From Chara braunii (lineage: Eukaryota > Streptophyta > Charophyceae > Charales > Characeae), in contig BFEA01000697.1 in the NCBI GenBank assembly GCA_003427395.1, positions 518,822-565,728 of the forward strand: a DNA stretch of 46,907 bases. The letters are read 5' to 3'. Numbering within the stretch: position 1 is the stretch's first letter; every line of letters starts with the position of its first letter. This document shows, piece by piece, positions 20,599 through 31,257 of the stretch. The translations under genes and the position numbers were made by a program. Under the pieces are notes generated by a model. It saw nothing but the letters and a program-made list of their open reading frames with translations, did no database searches and was not told the origin of the DNA.

Positions 20599-21432
20599 TC
20601 ACCCACCCCTCCTATGNTGCCAAGCACACCTTGCGACCCGATTATCCACCCATCGNTATCCCACCCCTTCGCGCCACCATCCCACCCCCGGCATCCCCAT
20701 CTTACCTTCATATTTACAACACGTTCCGGTCATCCAACCCACTCGCCCCCAATCGGACGCNACGTACACCNGGAGGGAGAACAAAANGGGGATGCTGGGG
20801 AAAGAGGGATAACACTCGCTGCTGCTATTACCGTTGTTGCAATCATTATCCTTCATAGTCGCACGCATGCTAGTGTTCCCTCCTCCTATTCCATTATCAT
20901 GCTGAATGTAGTTGTTGTTATCGTTGTTGCCGTTCTCGCCATGCGCCACAGCCCTCGGCAATTCATTATTGTCATTAGCGTTGTCGATGTTATGGATTTG
21001 AGCGATGCAGGAGAAATGATTATCGTCGTCGCTATTGACAGTCGTGGCGGCATCGTGTACACTGATGTTGCTGTTGTAAGAATCAATTGTGATATCGTTG
21101 TCGTCCGCAAACAATCGATCCTCCAATTCGCCGCAGAGACCTTGCCCCTCCTCAAGCTCCTCTTCGCAGCGTCTCATCAGTGCATACAATCGTGGCCGAT
21201 CTATAAAAGCTGCCAAATGGGGGGGTGGCCCCTCTTCCAACCCCCAGATTATCTCCAGCATGGATTGCTGGACACTCCGAATCGACGACATTGGCAGCTC
21301 CATCCCCTCGGTCACAATCATTCTCAACTTTGCCACCGTCTGGCTTAGCTGCGCAGCACTCACTTGAGCAGTACTGAGCCACCCGGCCGCTCCTGACCAC
21401 TTCTCGTTCACGCTCGCCATCTCCAACCTCAA
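20599..21432 (-). CDS. unidentified 277-codon frame, Asp/Asn-rich second half
   Basis: It starts MRLEMASVNEKWSGAAGWLS. The first 110 residues are helical and look like real protein (QLSQTVAKLRMIVTEGMELP, MLEIIWGLEEGPPPHLAAFI, LMRRCEEELEEGQGLCGELE). From about residue 110 the sequence turns Asp/Asn/Ser-rich, and several ambiguous bases (N) follow, so the true end is unclear. I do not recognise the family. It has no retroelement motifs and sits upstream of a LINE-type 3' tail on the same strand. It may be part of a retrocopied host transcript, a host first exon, or a fortuitous frame. Confidence 0.35.
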   Translation of the reverse strand: MRLEMASVNEKWSGAAGWLSTAQVSAAQLSQTVAKLRMIVTEGMELPMSSIRSVQQSMLEIIWGLEEGPPPHLAAFIDRPRLYALMRRCEEELEEGQGLCGELEDRLFADDNDITIDSYNSNISVHDAATTVNSDDDNHFSCIAQIHNIDNANDNNELPRAVAHGENGNNDNNNYIQHDNGIGGGNTSMRATMKDNDCNNGNSSSECYPSFPSIPXLFSLXVYXASDWGRVGWMTGTCCKYEGKMGMPGVGWWREGVGXRWVDNRVARCAWXHRRGG

Positions 21433-21735
21433 AACCCCACGTCATGCACTACAACACTCGCTCAAAGAACTGCGCCGCTGTTATACAGTAACCTCCAATC
21501 AATCACGGCTGGCGCTTCCCCTGTTCACATGTCGCGGGGCGTCAACGCCACCAAACGACAGGTGGCACGTGGCAAGCTAAAAGCCACGGCCACGTGTCGG
21601 GCGCGTGCACAGGCCCAGCGGCCTGGAGGGGGCTCACCTCTCCAACACGCTGGTCAAGCCGGGTGCGGCCGGGCCTTGCCGGTCGGCCGACGTTAGGGCG
21701 CGAGCGCTAGCGCAGTCCTCCTGCCAGCCTTTCAT

Positions 21736-22980
21736 AGGCTCATGGAGAAGGATCTTCCCAAAAAATAGAGTCAGCCCCAAAAGGAGAGATGAAGTCCTCA
21801 GACGACCAATATCCGTCAACCCTTGGGTCAAAGATGAGAATGGTCACAACATCCAACTCACCAAAGCAAACACCAAACGGGGTCATTGGTTAGAAAGGAG
21901 AGTTTGGCAGATCCAACAGCTATGGGACAAGGATACAAACACCTGGAGAACAGAAAAGGAACTAAGAGCAACCCTGAAAGGCAGCCACACAATCTACAGG
22001 TCGACATCTCTACCATAATCGAAAGCATCCCCATTGAATGGAGACAAGTACTAAAGTCCACTCAGAAATGGCTATGGGGCGACCGGGTGACAACAAGGAG
22101 ACAAACAGTGACCCAGGAGGTCCTAAAAATAATAAGCTATGAACAACACAACAAAGACTGGATTTTATGCTCCATTTGCCTTATGGAAGAACCAGGCAAC
22201 CCGCCTTGCTTCCTCAACAAGGAATGCAGAGCCGAAGGAGCCTTTAAAGCTAGCAAACCTCAAAAGAATGAGAATGATTGAAGGAGAAAGAAATAGGGTT
22301 TACAAGCCAGGAACAGAAATACGCTACCTGGAAATAGATCCAGTTGAGTGGGCCTGGAGTACATCGAGCCCCTGATCCCTAGTCGAACACTGCCACATGC
22401 TACCCGACTACACCCGCAAACTGGGTTACAGGCTCTTCTCTGAACCAATTACAATGTCAAATTGTCGACTCTACTTAAAAAGAGACGAGGAAAAGAAGAA
22501 CTCTTTCAAACGTTATCGACAAAATTGCTTGGTTCCTCAGTCTTCTGCACGAAAACCGACCAAACTAGTGAAACTACTGTGGCTCATAGCCGTCAGAGCA
22601 GTCCCTGTCAACCTATGGCTCACACAAAGAAGAACAAAAGAAGAGAGAACGGAGCAAGCAACATGGTGTAAAGTATGCAATTCACAATCCATGGAATCCC
22701 TCGACCACTATTTTATAGACCACGGAAAAGCCAACTAACTGTGGCAGGACACAGAAACAACCTCGAACAAGCATTTCAGCAGAACGATCATAATCAACTC
22801 CGCCACTCGATTCCTAGACAAAGAACAACCCCCCCCCTCTCAAACGATCCAAATCCAAACTCTTTGTCTTCTCCCTAATCGGAAAAGGAACCCTCTGGGC
22901 CATCTGGAAAAGGAGATGTGCAATAAATTTCATTTTTCAACGACATCAGCACCAACCGAGATCCAAGCCCTCCGAGGGGG

Positions 22981-23017
<37 letters not shown>
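21736..23017 (+). pseudogene. plus-strand LINE 3' part with poly(A) tail (piece 3)
   Basis: The plus strand reads RRDEVLRRPISVNPWVKDEN, TKRGHWLERRVWQIQQLWDK, IESIPIEWRQVLKSTQKWLW, EIRYLEIDPVEWAWSTSSP and, in the zf-RVT region, VRAVPVNLWLTQRRTKEERT with WCKVCNSQSMESLDHYFIDH. These are homologous to the connection and zinc regions of the minus-strand LINE. Several frameshifts and stops are present. A run of 37 A at 22981-23017 is the retained tail, which fixes the orientation and the 3' end. Confidence 0.82.
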
Positions 23018-23018
<1 letters not shown>

Positions 23019-23116
23019 AGTTACAAGAAGTACCGGATCAAAAAAGCGAACTCGTCACGAAATTTGCGATTTTGAGGCTAGGCAATGGAACACTTGGCTC
23101 AGTTGTGGGTGAAAGG

Positions 23117-23227
23117 CTACATTCTTCCCCCGAATACAACGTACGGTCATTATAGCTGTATTTATACTGAAAGATACCCCAAATTCAGCTATGATGGCCG
23201 TACATTGTATTCGGGGGAAGACTGTAG
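23117..23227. repeat. 111-bp foldback element (42-bp arms)
   Basis: Arms 23117-23158 and 23186-23227 are inverted copies with four mismatches in 42 bp, separated by a 27-bp loop. Each arm contains TCTTCCCCCGAATACAA. The size and near-perfect stem fit a foldback MITE or a small-RNA precursor. It lies 100 bp after the LINE poly(A). Confidence 0.85.
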
Positions 23228-25087
23228 TTCTCAAGGGTTGGCTGGCCATACCAGGACAGCTCAACCGGAACCTGATTACCTGCCCAATGACAGCCCCGAT
23301 CTCATGGCCGCTTGACTCTAACCCGTTGCCCACTGACAGAGCAGAACAAATAATCTGAGCCCGGAAGGTAAGCCAAGAGCCGAACCCACAACAAGAGAGA
23401 AGGCCCGCTGCGAGACGCATTCCAAGGTATCCCGCGACCCAGGTCTACCCACACCAACTCCGTCACCCTCAGTTCCCCCCCCCGAAGCACCTACCTAGCC
23501 TCTGGCTCAGATTGCCCGGAATAACCGCTGAAACCCTAAACCCTAATCAAAGCATTTCCTCCCACTCTGATCCAAAACCACAAGCAAATAGACCATTGTT
23601 TTCAACCACTACGAAGCCCTCTCACCTGTCTTTTTCATTCCCATGCATCCAATACCTCAAACTAGCAGGGTAGGAAAACTCTTTTGCAATCTTTAGCATG
23701 GTTGGTGTCGGCCCACAGGCACCCAAGGAGTTAGGGTAACAGTATGATTTACCAAGTATAGCATGCCAGAAAATAGAACAGCAGCACTGCCCTAGTTTTC
23801 CAAGCAGATCCGACGGCCCAACATCTGAGAGGAGCAGGTACAAGGTAGAAAAACAATTAACATGACAGACATCAACAGTCCCAAGGTCACCGGTGCAACG
23901 CAACCACAAGAGTAAGTTAATTAGGCCAGACTAGGCAGGGGCGAGGAGCGGTATATCCTTCCCAAGGGAAGTAACCAATGCTGTCTGCTCGGGCTTTCCA
24001 ACCATAATGGGGAGGATCGTCGTAGAGTGAGTACAAGATGTATTTTTTTGACCCACCGGTGGAATAGGAACCGGACTGAAGCTCCCCAGAATGGACGTGG
24101 AGCCAGAGTTGTAAGGTTCTGTTTATTATTATTATTATTTATTTATTTTTGGGGGGGGGGTGGGACAAACAAAAACAAGGCTATACTTGGTGAAGATGGT
24201 GCTCAATCGCTCCAAGTTGCTCCACGCGACTCGCCAATAAGTAATTTTTCTTCACTAGACCCCTTGTCCATCGGTCAACCTCATCAACCCTAATCATCCT
24301 CACACCGGTCAGCACTCCTTCCTGCTGCCAATCGCCTTCCTGTCCAGCAGCCTTGTTCTTTCTGCCGGCTATGCACGTGTGCACTCCGCTTTTGCAGACT
24401 GGAAGATAACGAGACTTTGCTCTGGTACCGATTACATCGGCCTCACAAGCTCACACCACTTCTCACAAAGTGGTGAGTCCACACACTACATGACATGAGA
24501 AACCCAACACGATATGAGAACACTTAAAGGAGTTGAAGTTGTTAAACAGTTTTATAATATTGAACAGTTTTATGATTTTATCATCTTGGTTTATGAGTAA
24601 CCCAGTGTTAGGGGTCTGTTTTCCTCACTTTTTTCAGGACCTGCCCCCCAAGGACTTTTTGTATCTTCTTGTTGTTTTTCAGGTGTTTATTTCTTTCTTC
24701 ATCTTTTGACTTCTTAAGTGCTGGAGTTTTTTCATTTCTGCTCGTTCTGGTTCGTAATCTCTTGGAGCAGAGAGGATGCGGCTTTCATTAGGCATCAGCC
24801 ATAGACAGGGTAGGGCTGTAGTTAGTCTCCCGCTGCCCTTTTCAACGGTTATGGTTCCAAATGGTTGCCACCTCACCTCTTTGTTGTATCATCTTTTATG
24901 CTTGCCGGGGACAAGTAATTGGACTGGATCCCCTCCAGAATAAAAAAGGGTATGTGTTTGTGTAAAAGAATAAAAAAAAAAAAAACTCGAACATCCACCT
25001 TATATAAAAAAAATTATCATATGCATCTGTCAACACTCAAACAGGTATGCCTCTCGCCCCCCCTCTCTCTCTACGCTAACCCTCATA

Positions 25088-25090
<3 letters not shown>
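23228..25090. other. no gene recognised; telomere-type box
   Basis: No coding sequence can be supported. AAACCCTAAACCCTAA at 23531-23546 is two units of the plant telomere repeat, which also occurs as a promoter telo-box. A short imperfect hairpin (CACCACTT with AAGTGGTG) lies near 24455-24477. The part after 24500 is AT-rich. Confidence 0.5.
24127..24170. repeat. ATT/ATTT microsatellite with G10 run
   Basis: Short ATT and ATTT repeats lead directly into a run of about ten G. Confidence 0.9.
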
Positions 25091-25391
<301 letters not shown>

Positions 25392-25563
25392 GGTGATAAG
25401 TTGACAACCCTTGGCATTGTTTTCACCCTTGACAACTTGTGAAATTTTAATTTTGTAAAAAAGACGAAACAGTTGTACTTATTGTTGTTGTCAACATAAT
25501 TGTCTAGAGTGTACACAATCTGACTAACAGCCGGGACATCACACTTGGAAATCTGGCCTCTTT

Positions 25564-25707
25564 TTTCCGCCTCCTTGTTCTTTTATTCTTTCCAGTGTCT
25601 TTTCCCTTTGATTTGGCAACTTGTCATCAAGTTTCTTTCCGCCTCCTTGTTCTTTTATTCTTTCCAGTGTCTTTTCCCTTTGATTTGACAACTTGTCATC
25701 AAGTTTC
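25564..25707. repeat. 72-bp tandem duplication in presumed intron
   Basis: Two 72-bp copies (25564-25635 and 25636-25707) differ at one position. Each contains TTATTCTTTCCAG, a sequence with the form of a splice acceptor. It lies about 80 bp upstream of the WD40 exon, so it duplicates a possible 3' splice site. Confidence 0.9.
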
Positions 25708-25789
25708 TAAAGATTTATTTGACTCAGAATACAAAAGTGAATCAGTGGTGCCCTTGCCACAACTATTGCCTTGTTGTTGTTGTCAACAG

Positions 25790-25886
25790 TGGAGCTCAAT
25801 TAGCATCCTCTTCTGGAGATTGCTCCATCAAGCTATGGAGCTTTGAGCAGGCGAAGTGCATACACACACTGGTTGACCATACACAG
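25790..25886 (+). CDS. single exon of a WD40-repeat protein (SPAG16/PF20-like candidate)
   Basis: The exon is bounded by a pyrimidine-rich acceptor ending CAACAG (to 25789) and the donor GTAGGA (25887). Its 97 nt encode SGAQLASSSGDCSIKLWSFE and QAKCIHTLVDHTQ, one WD40 blade with the D-x-x-x-K-x-W pattern and a final H-T-Q. WD40 blades act in protein interaction scaffolds. The wording resembles the axonemal central-pair protein PF20/SPAG16, which would fit a plant with flagellated sperm, but one blade cannot settle the family. Neighbouring exons were not found in the window. Confidence 0.65.
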
Positions 25887-26423
25887 GTAGGAATGTGGGG
25901 ACCACCGTAGCTTGATGTGCCATTTATAGCAGTAAAGGCAAACGCCCCCATGAAAAACACTGTGCTTCACACTTCCTGTACATTTACCTCTAAAAAGTTC
26001 TTAAATCCAATATGATCCTCTTGAAGCACTGATTACCTCAGTGAGTTTGTGAAGAAAGGATTGTGCTGCTGTTGGATGTCGTGTCGGTGTTCACTGTACT
26101 GTTTTCTTGGCCCACGGCGAGGACCTTGTGCCCGGCCTTGGCCCATGGCGAGGACCGTGTGCTCGGCCTTGGCCCAAACGTGATGATTGCACCACTTAAC
26201 ATGTGCTATTTTCAGTGGCTTGAGTGTCAGGGCTTTGATTAGTTTACTCTCGGAGTTTTCACCATGCTCTCTTACAATCCGCACACACAAGTGTTGATTA
26301 CACATTATGAGTTTTAAAAACGAGAAGAAAAATATTTTTTTCTATGGCAAAGACACTCTGTTTTCTGATTCTTTTGAATTTCGACTTTTTTGGGGATAAT
26401 TTGCAAAATACCCCAATGAGTTG
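25887..26423. other. presumed intron; 31-bp tandem repeat
   Basis: This is non-coding sequence downstream of the WD40 exon. It contains a 31-bp repeat (GGCCCAYGGCGAGGACC and onward) starting at 26109 and 26140, with a partial third copy at 26171. Confidence 0.6.
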
Positions 26424-26760
26424 AGATATATGCCGAAATGCGGTTCAAATGCCCCTAAAAAATTTGAATAGAGCGGAATGCCCGTCTGACAAAAAAAAAC
26501 ATTTTGTGAAATACCCCCGGCTTCAGTTGGGCCCCCAATCTTTGCGATTTACCCCTACTGGGTGCTGTCCAACTTTGCAAAATGTGCCGCTTCTCCAACT
26601 TTTCCAAGGCCCGATTGCGAAAGACCAAGGCCCAAACAGCGAGGTCCAGATTGCAAATTTGTGCACCGGACTGCAGGGGCATAACACAAAGATCTCGACC
26701 CAAAGGCATTCCGCTCTACCCACATCTTTGAGGGACAGGGACATTTCCGCGTATATCTGA
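26424..26760. mobile_element. MITE-like element with long degenerate inverted arms
   Basis: TAGAGCGGAATGCC at 26469-26482 is the exact complement of 26705-26718. Similarity extends outward and inward so that the two ends form arms of roughly 130 bp with mismatches. The centre (TACCCCTACTGGGTGCTGTC) resembles the centre of the element at 28981-29340. A LINE poly(T) sits right at its right end. No coding capacity is present. Confidence 0.65.
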
Positions 26761-26761
26761 A

Positions 26762-27860
26762 CTTTTTTTTTTTTTTTTTTTTTTCAAAAAAAAACACCCC
26801 CACCGGTGATAGTGGTGCTGATAAGAGCAGACACCACTACCACCCGGGGAGAGGCTCCATCTATTGGTGGGGAGCATCACCTGCTGGAAAACGGGTCCAG
26901 CGTCCCATGTACAGATTGTAATCAGAGAATATCAGGAAAAACCATGTGGGGGAATCCTGCCAGCATTGATTACCCTGAGGTACAGGGGATTGACTGAGCA
27001 GAACTTAGAAAATGAGACTTTGGAAAATAACTGGAAGAAGGACTGGGAAATAGCTGGGAAAAGCCTGCTCTGACTGTAACATCAAACCAGCTGTGCTTAA
27101 TCTGCAGACGCCATGGACCGAGCGTCTCCCCACCCATTTTTGCTGGGAACAGCTATCCTTATGCAAGAAGATACCTAGGCGAGTACCAAGATGCTGTGAC
27201 TGGATGGCGCCTGCCAGCGTTGATTGCTCTGGAGCCCAGCTGGTTCTCTTCTCCTTCTTCAACCCTTTTTTCTGCTCAGGATACCAGGAGGAGCAACTGG
27301 GGGGCACCAGTGGGGCCTCCTTCCGTCACCCTTGGGCAGGAAAAACAAAGTAAAAGCAGATCGGGTTATGAAGGGCTGTGTCATAGATGCATTTCCAAGG
27401 ACCATGGGTGGGGGGGAAATGGGTCCGGGAACTCTTCTGCGGGCCTCATGGGAACACTCGAATCTGTCAGCAGCCATTCTTTGAATCTCAGACGGTAGTC
27501 CCTGGTACTTCTTCTCTCTGGCTGCCCTCCCTTCCTTCCTGATCTTCCCAATCACCCGACCAGCACACTTCCGCTACCCATCCCTCCCGGTCTCCACCCA
27601 ACCATTCTCTGGAGAACTGTAATAGCCGTTCCTTAACGTCATTGGCGCTATGGAAGTTGTCGAGCAATTGCGTAGTTGGAGCTCCAGTTGGAAGTGCATT
27701 CTGAATTGTTCAACTCTCTCTTCCCCTTCTACCCGTACCTGATCCAAAGTTAGGACACAGCGCTGCCACCACAACACCCACAAGATCGTTCTTCGAGATA
27801 AATGAAACATGTTAGACACGAAGGTGCTGTCTTGGAAGGGTGGGTAGTATCCCATTAGGT
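26762..27860 (-). mobile_element. 5'-truncated LINE with poly(A) tail
   Basis: The poly(T) at 26763-26784 is the minus-strand tail. The 3' untranslated region (26811-27002) is shared with the insert at 19788-20015. Coding sequence at the far end (27855 downward) reads STFVSNMFHLSRRTILWVLW and continues Glu/Arg-rich, matching the C-terminal tail of the larger LINE (NMFKVGRRTIIWGIWW). The element stops abruptly near 27860, as expected of incomplete target-primed reverse transcription. Confidence 0.75.
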
Positions 27861-28965
27861 TAGGGTATGTTGGGATGCTTGTTTGGATCTCGTTTGGGTC
27901 GTTTTAGTTCTTTTCCCCACTTCTTGACTGTTTGCGATAGTGGTTATTTGTTGTTTGCTCACCGATTTAGGTGGTGTTAATGAATATGGTTGAAGAACGG
28001 ATGCCGGCTCTGCTAATTGTCTGAGGGACGGTTTGTGAGTTCAACCAAATGTTCAGGTTGTTCATTCGTCAACGTATGTTGTGGAAGTTGTGGGACCGTC
28101 ACGCTGTGAAGGCATCACCATGGAGGGTGGTGAGCGTCCCCGTAGGGAGCGATGGCTGAGTGAAGGTTGTGGTTTTCCCTAAATCGCGGGTGGTGGGTTG
28201 GGCTATAGGGTGCACGGCGAGGCGTGACCCTACCTCGTGGATGATGGGCTAGCTCCACAGAGCTTTGGGGGTAGGGGAGGCGAGGGGAGCCTCACTCTGT
28301 GAAGGCATCAGTATGGACGGCAGTGAGCGTCCTTGTACGGGGTGAGAGCGGTACAAAGGCATGGGCCACCGTTAATCCCGTGGGTTGGGCCCACTGTTAG
28401 GCGGGACCCTGCTGTGCCGATGGAATGGTGGCTTCACTACATTTAGGGAGGATGCTTCGGAGGTGTAATGGGTCGCCTGATGTTCATTTCGCCGGTTTGG
28501 CCAAATGCACCGTTGTCTTGGCCTGGTTGATCGGTGAGACTATTACCTTGGCCAAGTACTGTGATTCGGCTTCTCCTTCACGTTGAGGTTAGATCTGTGC
28601 TGATTGTGCATCAAACACAAGAGGGTCTAATTAGGATGTGACGGTTTCTCTCTTTCTTCTGTAGGGTCTCTGTTGTTCTGTAGCAGTTTTTCATAGAGTT
28701 TTTGTCGTTGTGTAGTGGTTTTGCCATGTTGCAGGTTTCTGTTTGGCGGTATTGATTTTGTTTTTGGCCCTACAAGTTGGATGACAAACCCAGTTGCTGC
28801 TAACGCACTTTAAGAAATAGTTGGGTCTGTCTGGAATGGCTCGCCCAGGCTCAGTGGTCGTCCCCCGTTGTAAGGGAAGTCGGGCCCGCTTCCCAGCTCT
28901 CTAATTCACCCTTGGGCACTGGGCCCGTTTTTCCGGGAAAATAAAATAAAATAAAATAAACAAAA
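27861..28965 (+). other. no gene; direct repeats and A-rich tail, possible non-coding retroelement
   Basis: The segments starting at 28098 and 28291 (both with CTGTGAAGGCATCA and GTGAGCGTCC) are diverged direct repeats about 193 bp apart. The stretch ends in (AAAAT)n at 28938-28965 after GGGCCCGTTTTTCCGGG. A G/T-rich plus-strand unit ending in an A-rich tail would fit a SINE or a LINE 3' end, but no RNA polymerase III boxes or coding domains were recognised. Confidence 0.4.
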
Positions 28966-28980
28966 TCTAAAAAGAAAATA

Positions 28981-29340
28981 GGGGAACTTGTTGAAATGGC
29001 CCTGAAAGTTCGGGTATTTTGTCAAATACCCCGAAAAGGCATGGGTGTGTTGAAATGCCCCTGTGACAGCCCCACTCACCAATTGGACCTGTTATCGTTT
29101 GCATATACCCCTACCGGGCCCTGGGCAACTTGTCTATATGCCCCGGTATTTTAGACCGTTGGACGCCGCAGATTGCAAAAGAAATGCAAGGGCCCCTGCA
29201 GCCCACGGCCATGGCATATGGCGCCAACGAGCGGGGCAGGGGCAGATGCAGAAATTTGGGACATTTAAGCATACCCCTGTGTTTTAGGGGTATCTAATGA
29301 AATATCCAAAGTTTTAGGGGTATTTCAACAATTTTCCCCC
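28981..29340. mobile_element. 360-bp MITE with about 55-bp inverted ends
   Basis: The left end GGGGAACTTGTTGAAATGGC and onward, and the complement of the right end (GGGGGAAAATTGTTGAAATA and onward), align over about 55 bp with mismatches. Motifs of the type AAATRCCCCTAAAA recur below both ends. The centre matches the element at 26424-26760, so the two form a family. No exact target duplication was found. Confidence 0.75.
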
Positions 29341-29387
29341 AAAAATGAAAACAACGGCTATATAGAGACTCCTGCAACGTTGTACCC

Positions 29388-29470
29388 TAAAATTTGTTGT
29401 ATAACATACGTATGTTGTATTTGTATACAACGTACCCCTATGTTGTATTCTCGTGTACAACGTACATACG
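29388..29470. repeat. cluster of GTTGTA/TACAAC palindromes
   Basis: The segment holds a perfect 14-bp palindrome AACATACGTATGTT, a hairpin GTTGTAT-TTGT-ATACAAC and a hairpin GTTGTA...TACAAC in tandem. It is AT-rich and has no coding sense. Confidence 0.7.
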
Positions 29471-30678
29471 TTTTTTGGGGGGTTTAAGACAGTAGGCCCA
29501 GAGAAAGATGGAAACATCACCGTTGTACATCTTGATGCTTCGGTGTACCATAACAGCAGCCCAGTCCAACTTTACTAGTCCATGGAGCCAGAATCTGCCT
29601 GTTTATAGACTGAAATGGTTCCTTGCACAAACACAAAACTTTAGCTTCATTAGCATTGACCTTCATGAACCCTTTGTTCCCCCAGTACAGCTCAGAAAGG
29701 ATGCCATAGTAGATCTTCTAACAACAAATAAGACTATCACCTATGTTGTGTTCATACGGGGGTTAGCACAAGGTTCTTCAGTTGTGCTTCCATTCCCTCG
29801 TGCCACAAGATCAACATTCATCTTGTTCAACTTCCATCACACATTGCCAGACTTCCTCTCCCGAACAAGAGGTTGTACCTAGCAAATGAACTACACCCGA
29901 TATGATCGCCTTCCAAATCTGTGAGACTGCTCGGGTCCCTGGGGGAACCAAGACATTCTGAGCATTCACTAAGATTTTGGGACACCGTCAAGCTCAAAGA
30001 AACGGAAGAACATGTGCCCCTCTTTGTCTCTGTCAAAGGACATGGTCACATGGGGCAATCATAACAAGAGCATTTAGCTAAAAGTCAATGACTATGAAGG
30101 TCTTTCTTTCCTATAGCATAGCAAGCAAGCAAGCATGTCACTATGCATTGTCCTTCACTGTCCTCAAACAGTTCGCAGGTAGATGATGCTAGACCCGCTT
30201 GCCAGCAGGTGTAGCTCCCCACAAATAGAATGGAGCAACCAGAATTTGTACTAGAAAGGTTAAAAAAAAAAAAAAAAAGATGAGTTGGTTCCTTATGTTG
30301 AGACAGCCTACCTACCAACCCCTCGGAGACTGCAGGTGCCCATACCACAGATGCATTTTCTCCTTGCCACAACAACTGGCAAAACGTGTATAGAATGTGC
30401 GTAGTCCTACTAAACATATGTCACACAATCCTGGAGGATCTTACCAATTGTTAAGCCTCCTTTCAAGACTATCCTGATGTGAGAGACAATGAACTCAGCC
30501 ACATGGGAATCCATACATTCCTAATTACTGTCTTACGAGCTCATAAATTATTGGTTTACGTTGTGGAGTGCATTGGTCCCACATAGGGGACCCTCCCGGC
30601 CACGTCACGCAGGATTTTGCAAGACTTCGTCGTAGACCGTTGCCGCCCCGGCTGAGTGCGTCAGCCATACCTCTCGCT
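29471..30678. other. no gene recognised
   Basis: Open frames of up to 124 codons exist (29508-29882 plus) but have no recognisable domain, splice context or codon pattern. A run of 17 A is present near 30260. Confidence 0.4.
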
Positions 30679-30800
30679 CAACCACCAAATTCTACAAAGC
30701 AAAAGATAGGGACCTTAATGTCCAACCACCAAATTCTACAAAGCAAAAGATAAGGACCTTAACGTCCAACCACCAAATTCTACAAAGCAAAAGATAGGGA
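30679..30800. repeat. 44-bp tandem repeat, 2.8 copies
   Basis: Copies start at 30679, 30723 and 30767. Each begins CAACCACCAAATTCTACAAA and the first two end ACCTTAAYGTC. They differ at very few positions. Confidence 0.92.
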
Positions 30801-31257
30801 GGGATCTGTCTTTTCTCTCTCAACACGGAATGATTTAATCATTATACGCGATCATGGTCGACCTCGCGGGTATTTAATATAATACATGTGTGCGACAGGC
30901 TTATACAAAGCGAGGTCATCACTCTCACAATCATTGTGCGACTCCCTTCAAAAATGTATATGTAATTGCAGGCAAGTCAAATCCAGACTTCAGCTCACTA
31001 AACATACTTGCAATCATATCAAGGATTTCCGCAATCAACAAAGCGCACACTACACAGGGTCAACTTGAACCATTCTCTGCGCTCACAGCCCTTGCCTTAT
31101 TCACACAAGCCCCAATCTTTGTCCAACCTTCCAAAAGAAAAACAGACAGTTTTCTTTTAAATGGTAATTTAATAAAAGTCCGGGTAAAAACCCAAAGAAA
31201 AAATTCAACCCACGGGGTTAGGGCCTTAGGTTAAGTAGCGAGAATGAGTTGGAGTTG
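30801..31257. other. no gene recognised
   Basis: This short unique sequence has no supported gene, repeat or motif. Confidence 0.4.

Larger units (their letters stand above)
19734..21735 (-). mobile_element. 2-kb minus-strand retro-insert with LINE-type 3' tail
   Basis: A run of about 27 T (19730-19756) marks a minus-strand poly(A) tail. The next 230 bp (19788-20015) match 26811-27002, the 3' untranslated region of another LINE (both contain GGTGGGGAGCATCACCTGC and the block GATTACCCT...GGGGATTGACTG). Beyond 20015 the sequence no longer matches the LINE and includes an open frame at 20599-21432. The plus-strand LINE is interrupted exactly across this interval, so it entered as one insert. 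A chimeric retrotransposition is the simplest reading. Confidence 0.65.

Noticed and set aside
24421-24440. GCTCTGGTACCGATT as a primer binding site of an unseen retroelement
   Set aside because: It has two mismatches to the initiator-Met consensus, and no LTR pair or coding sequence was found nearby.
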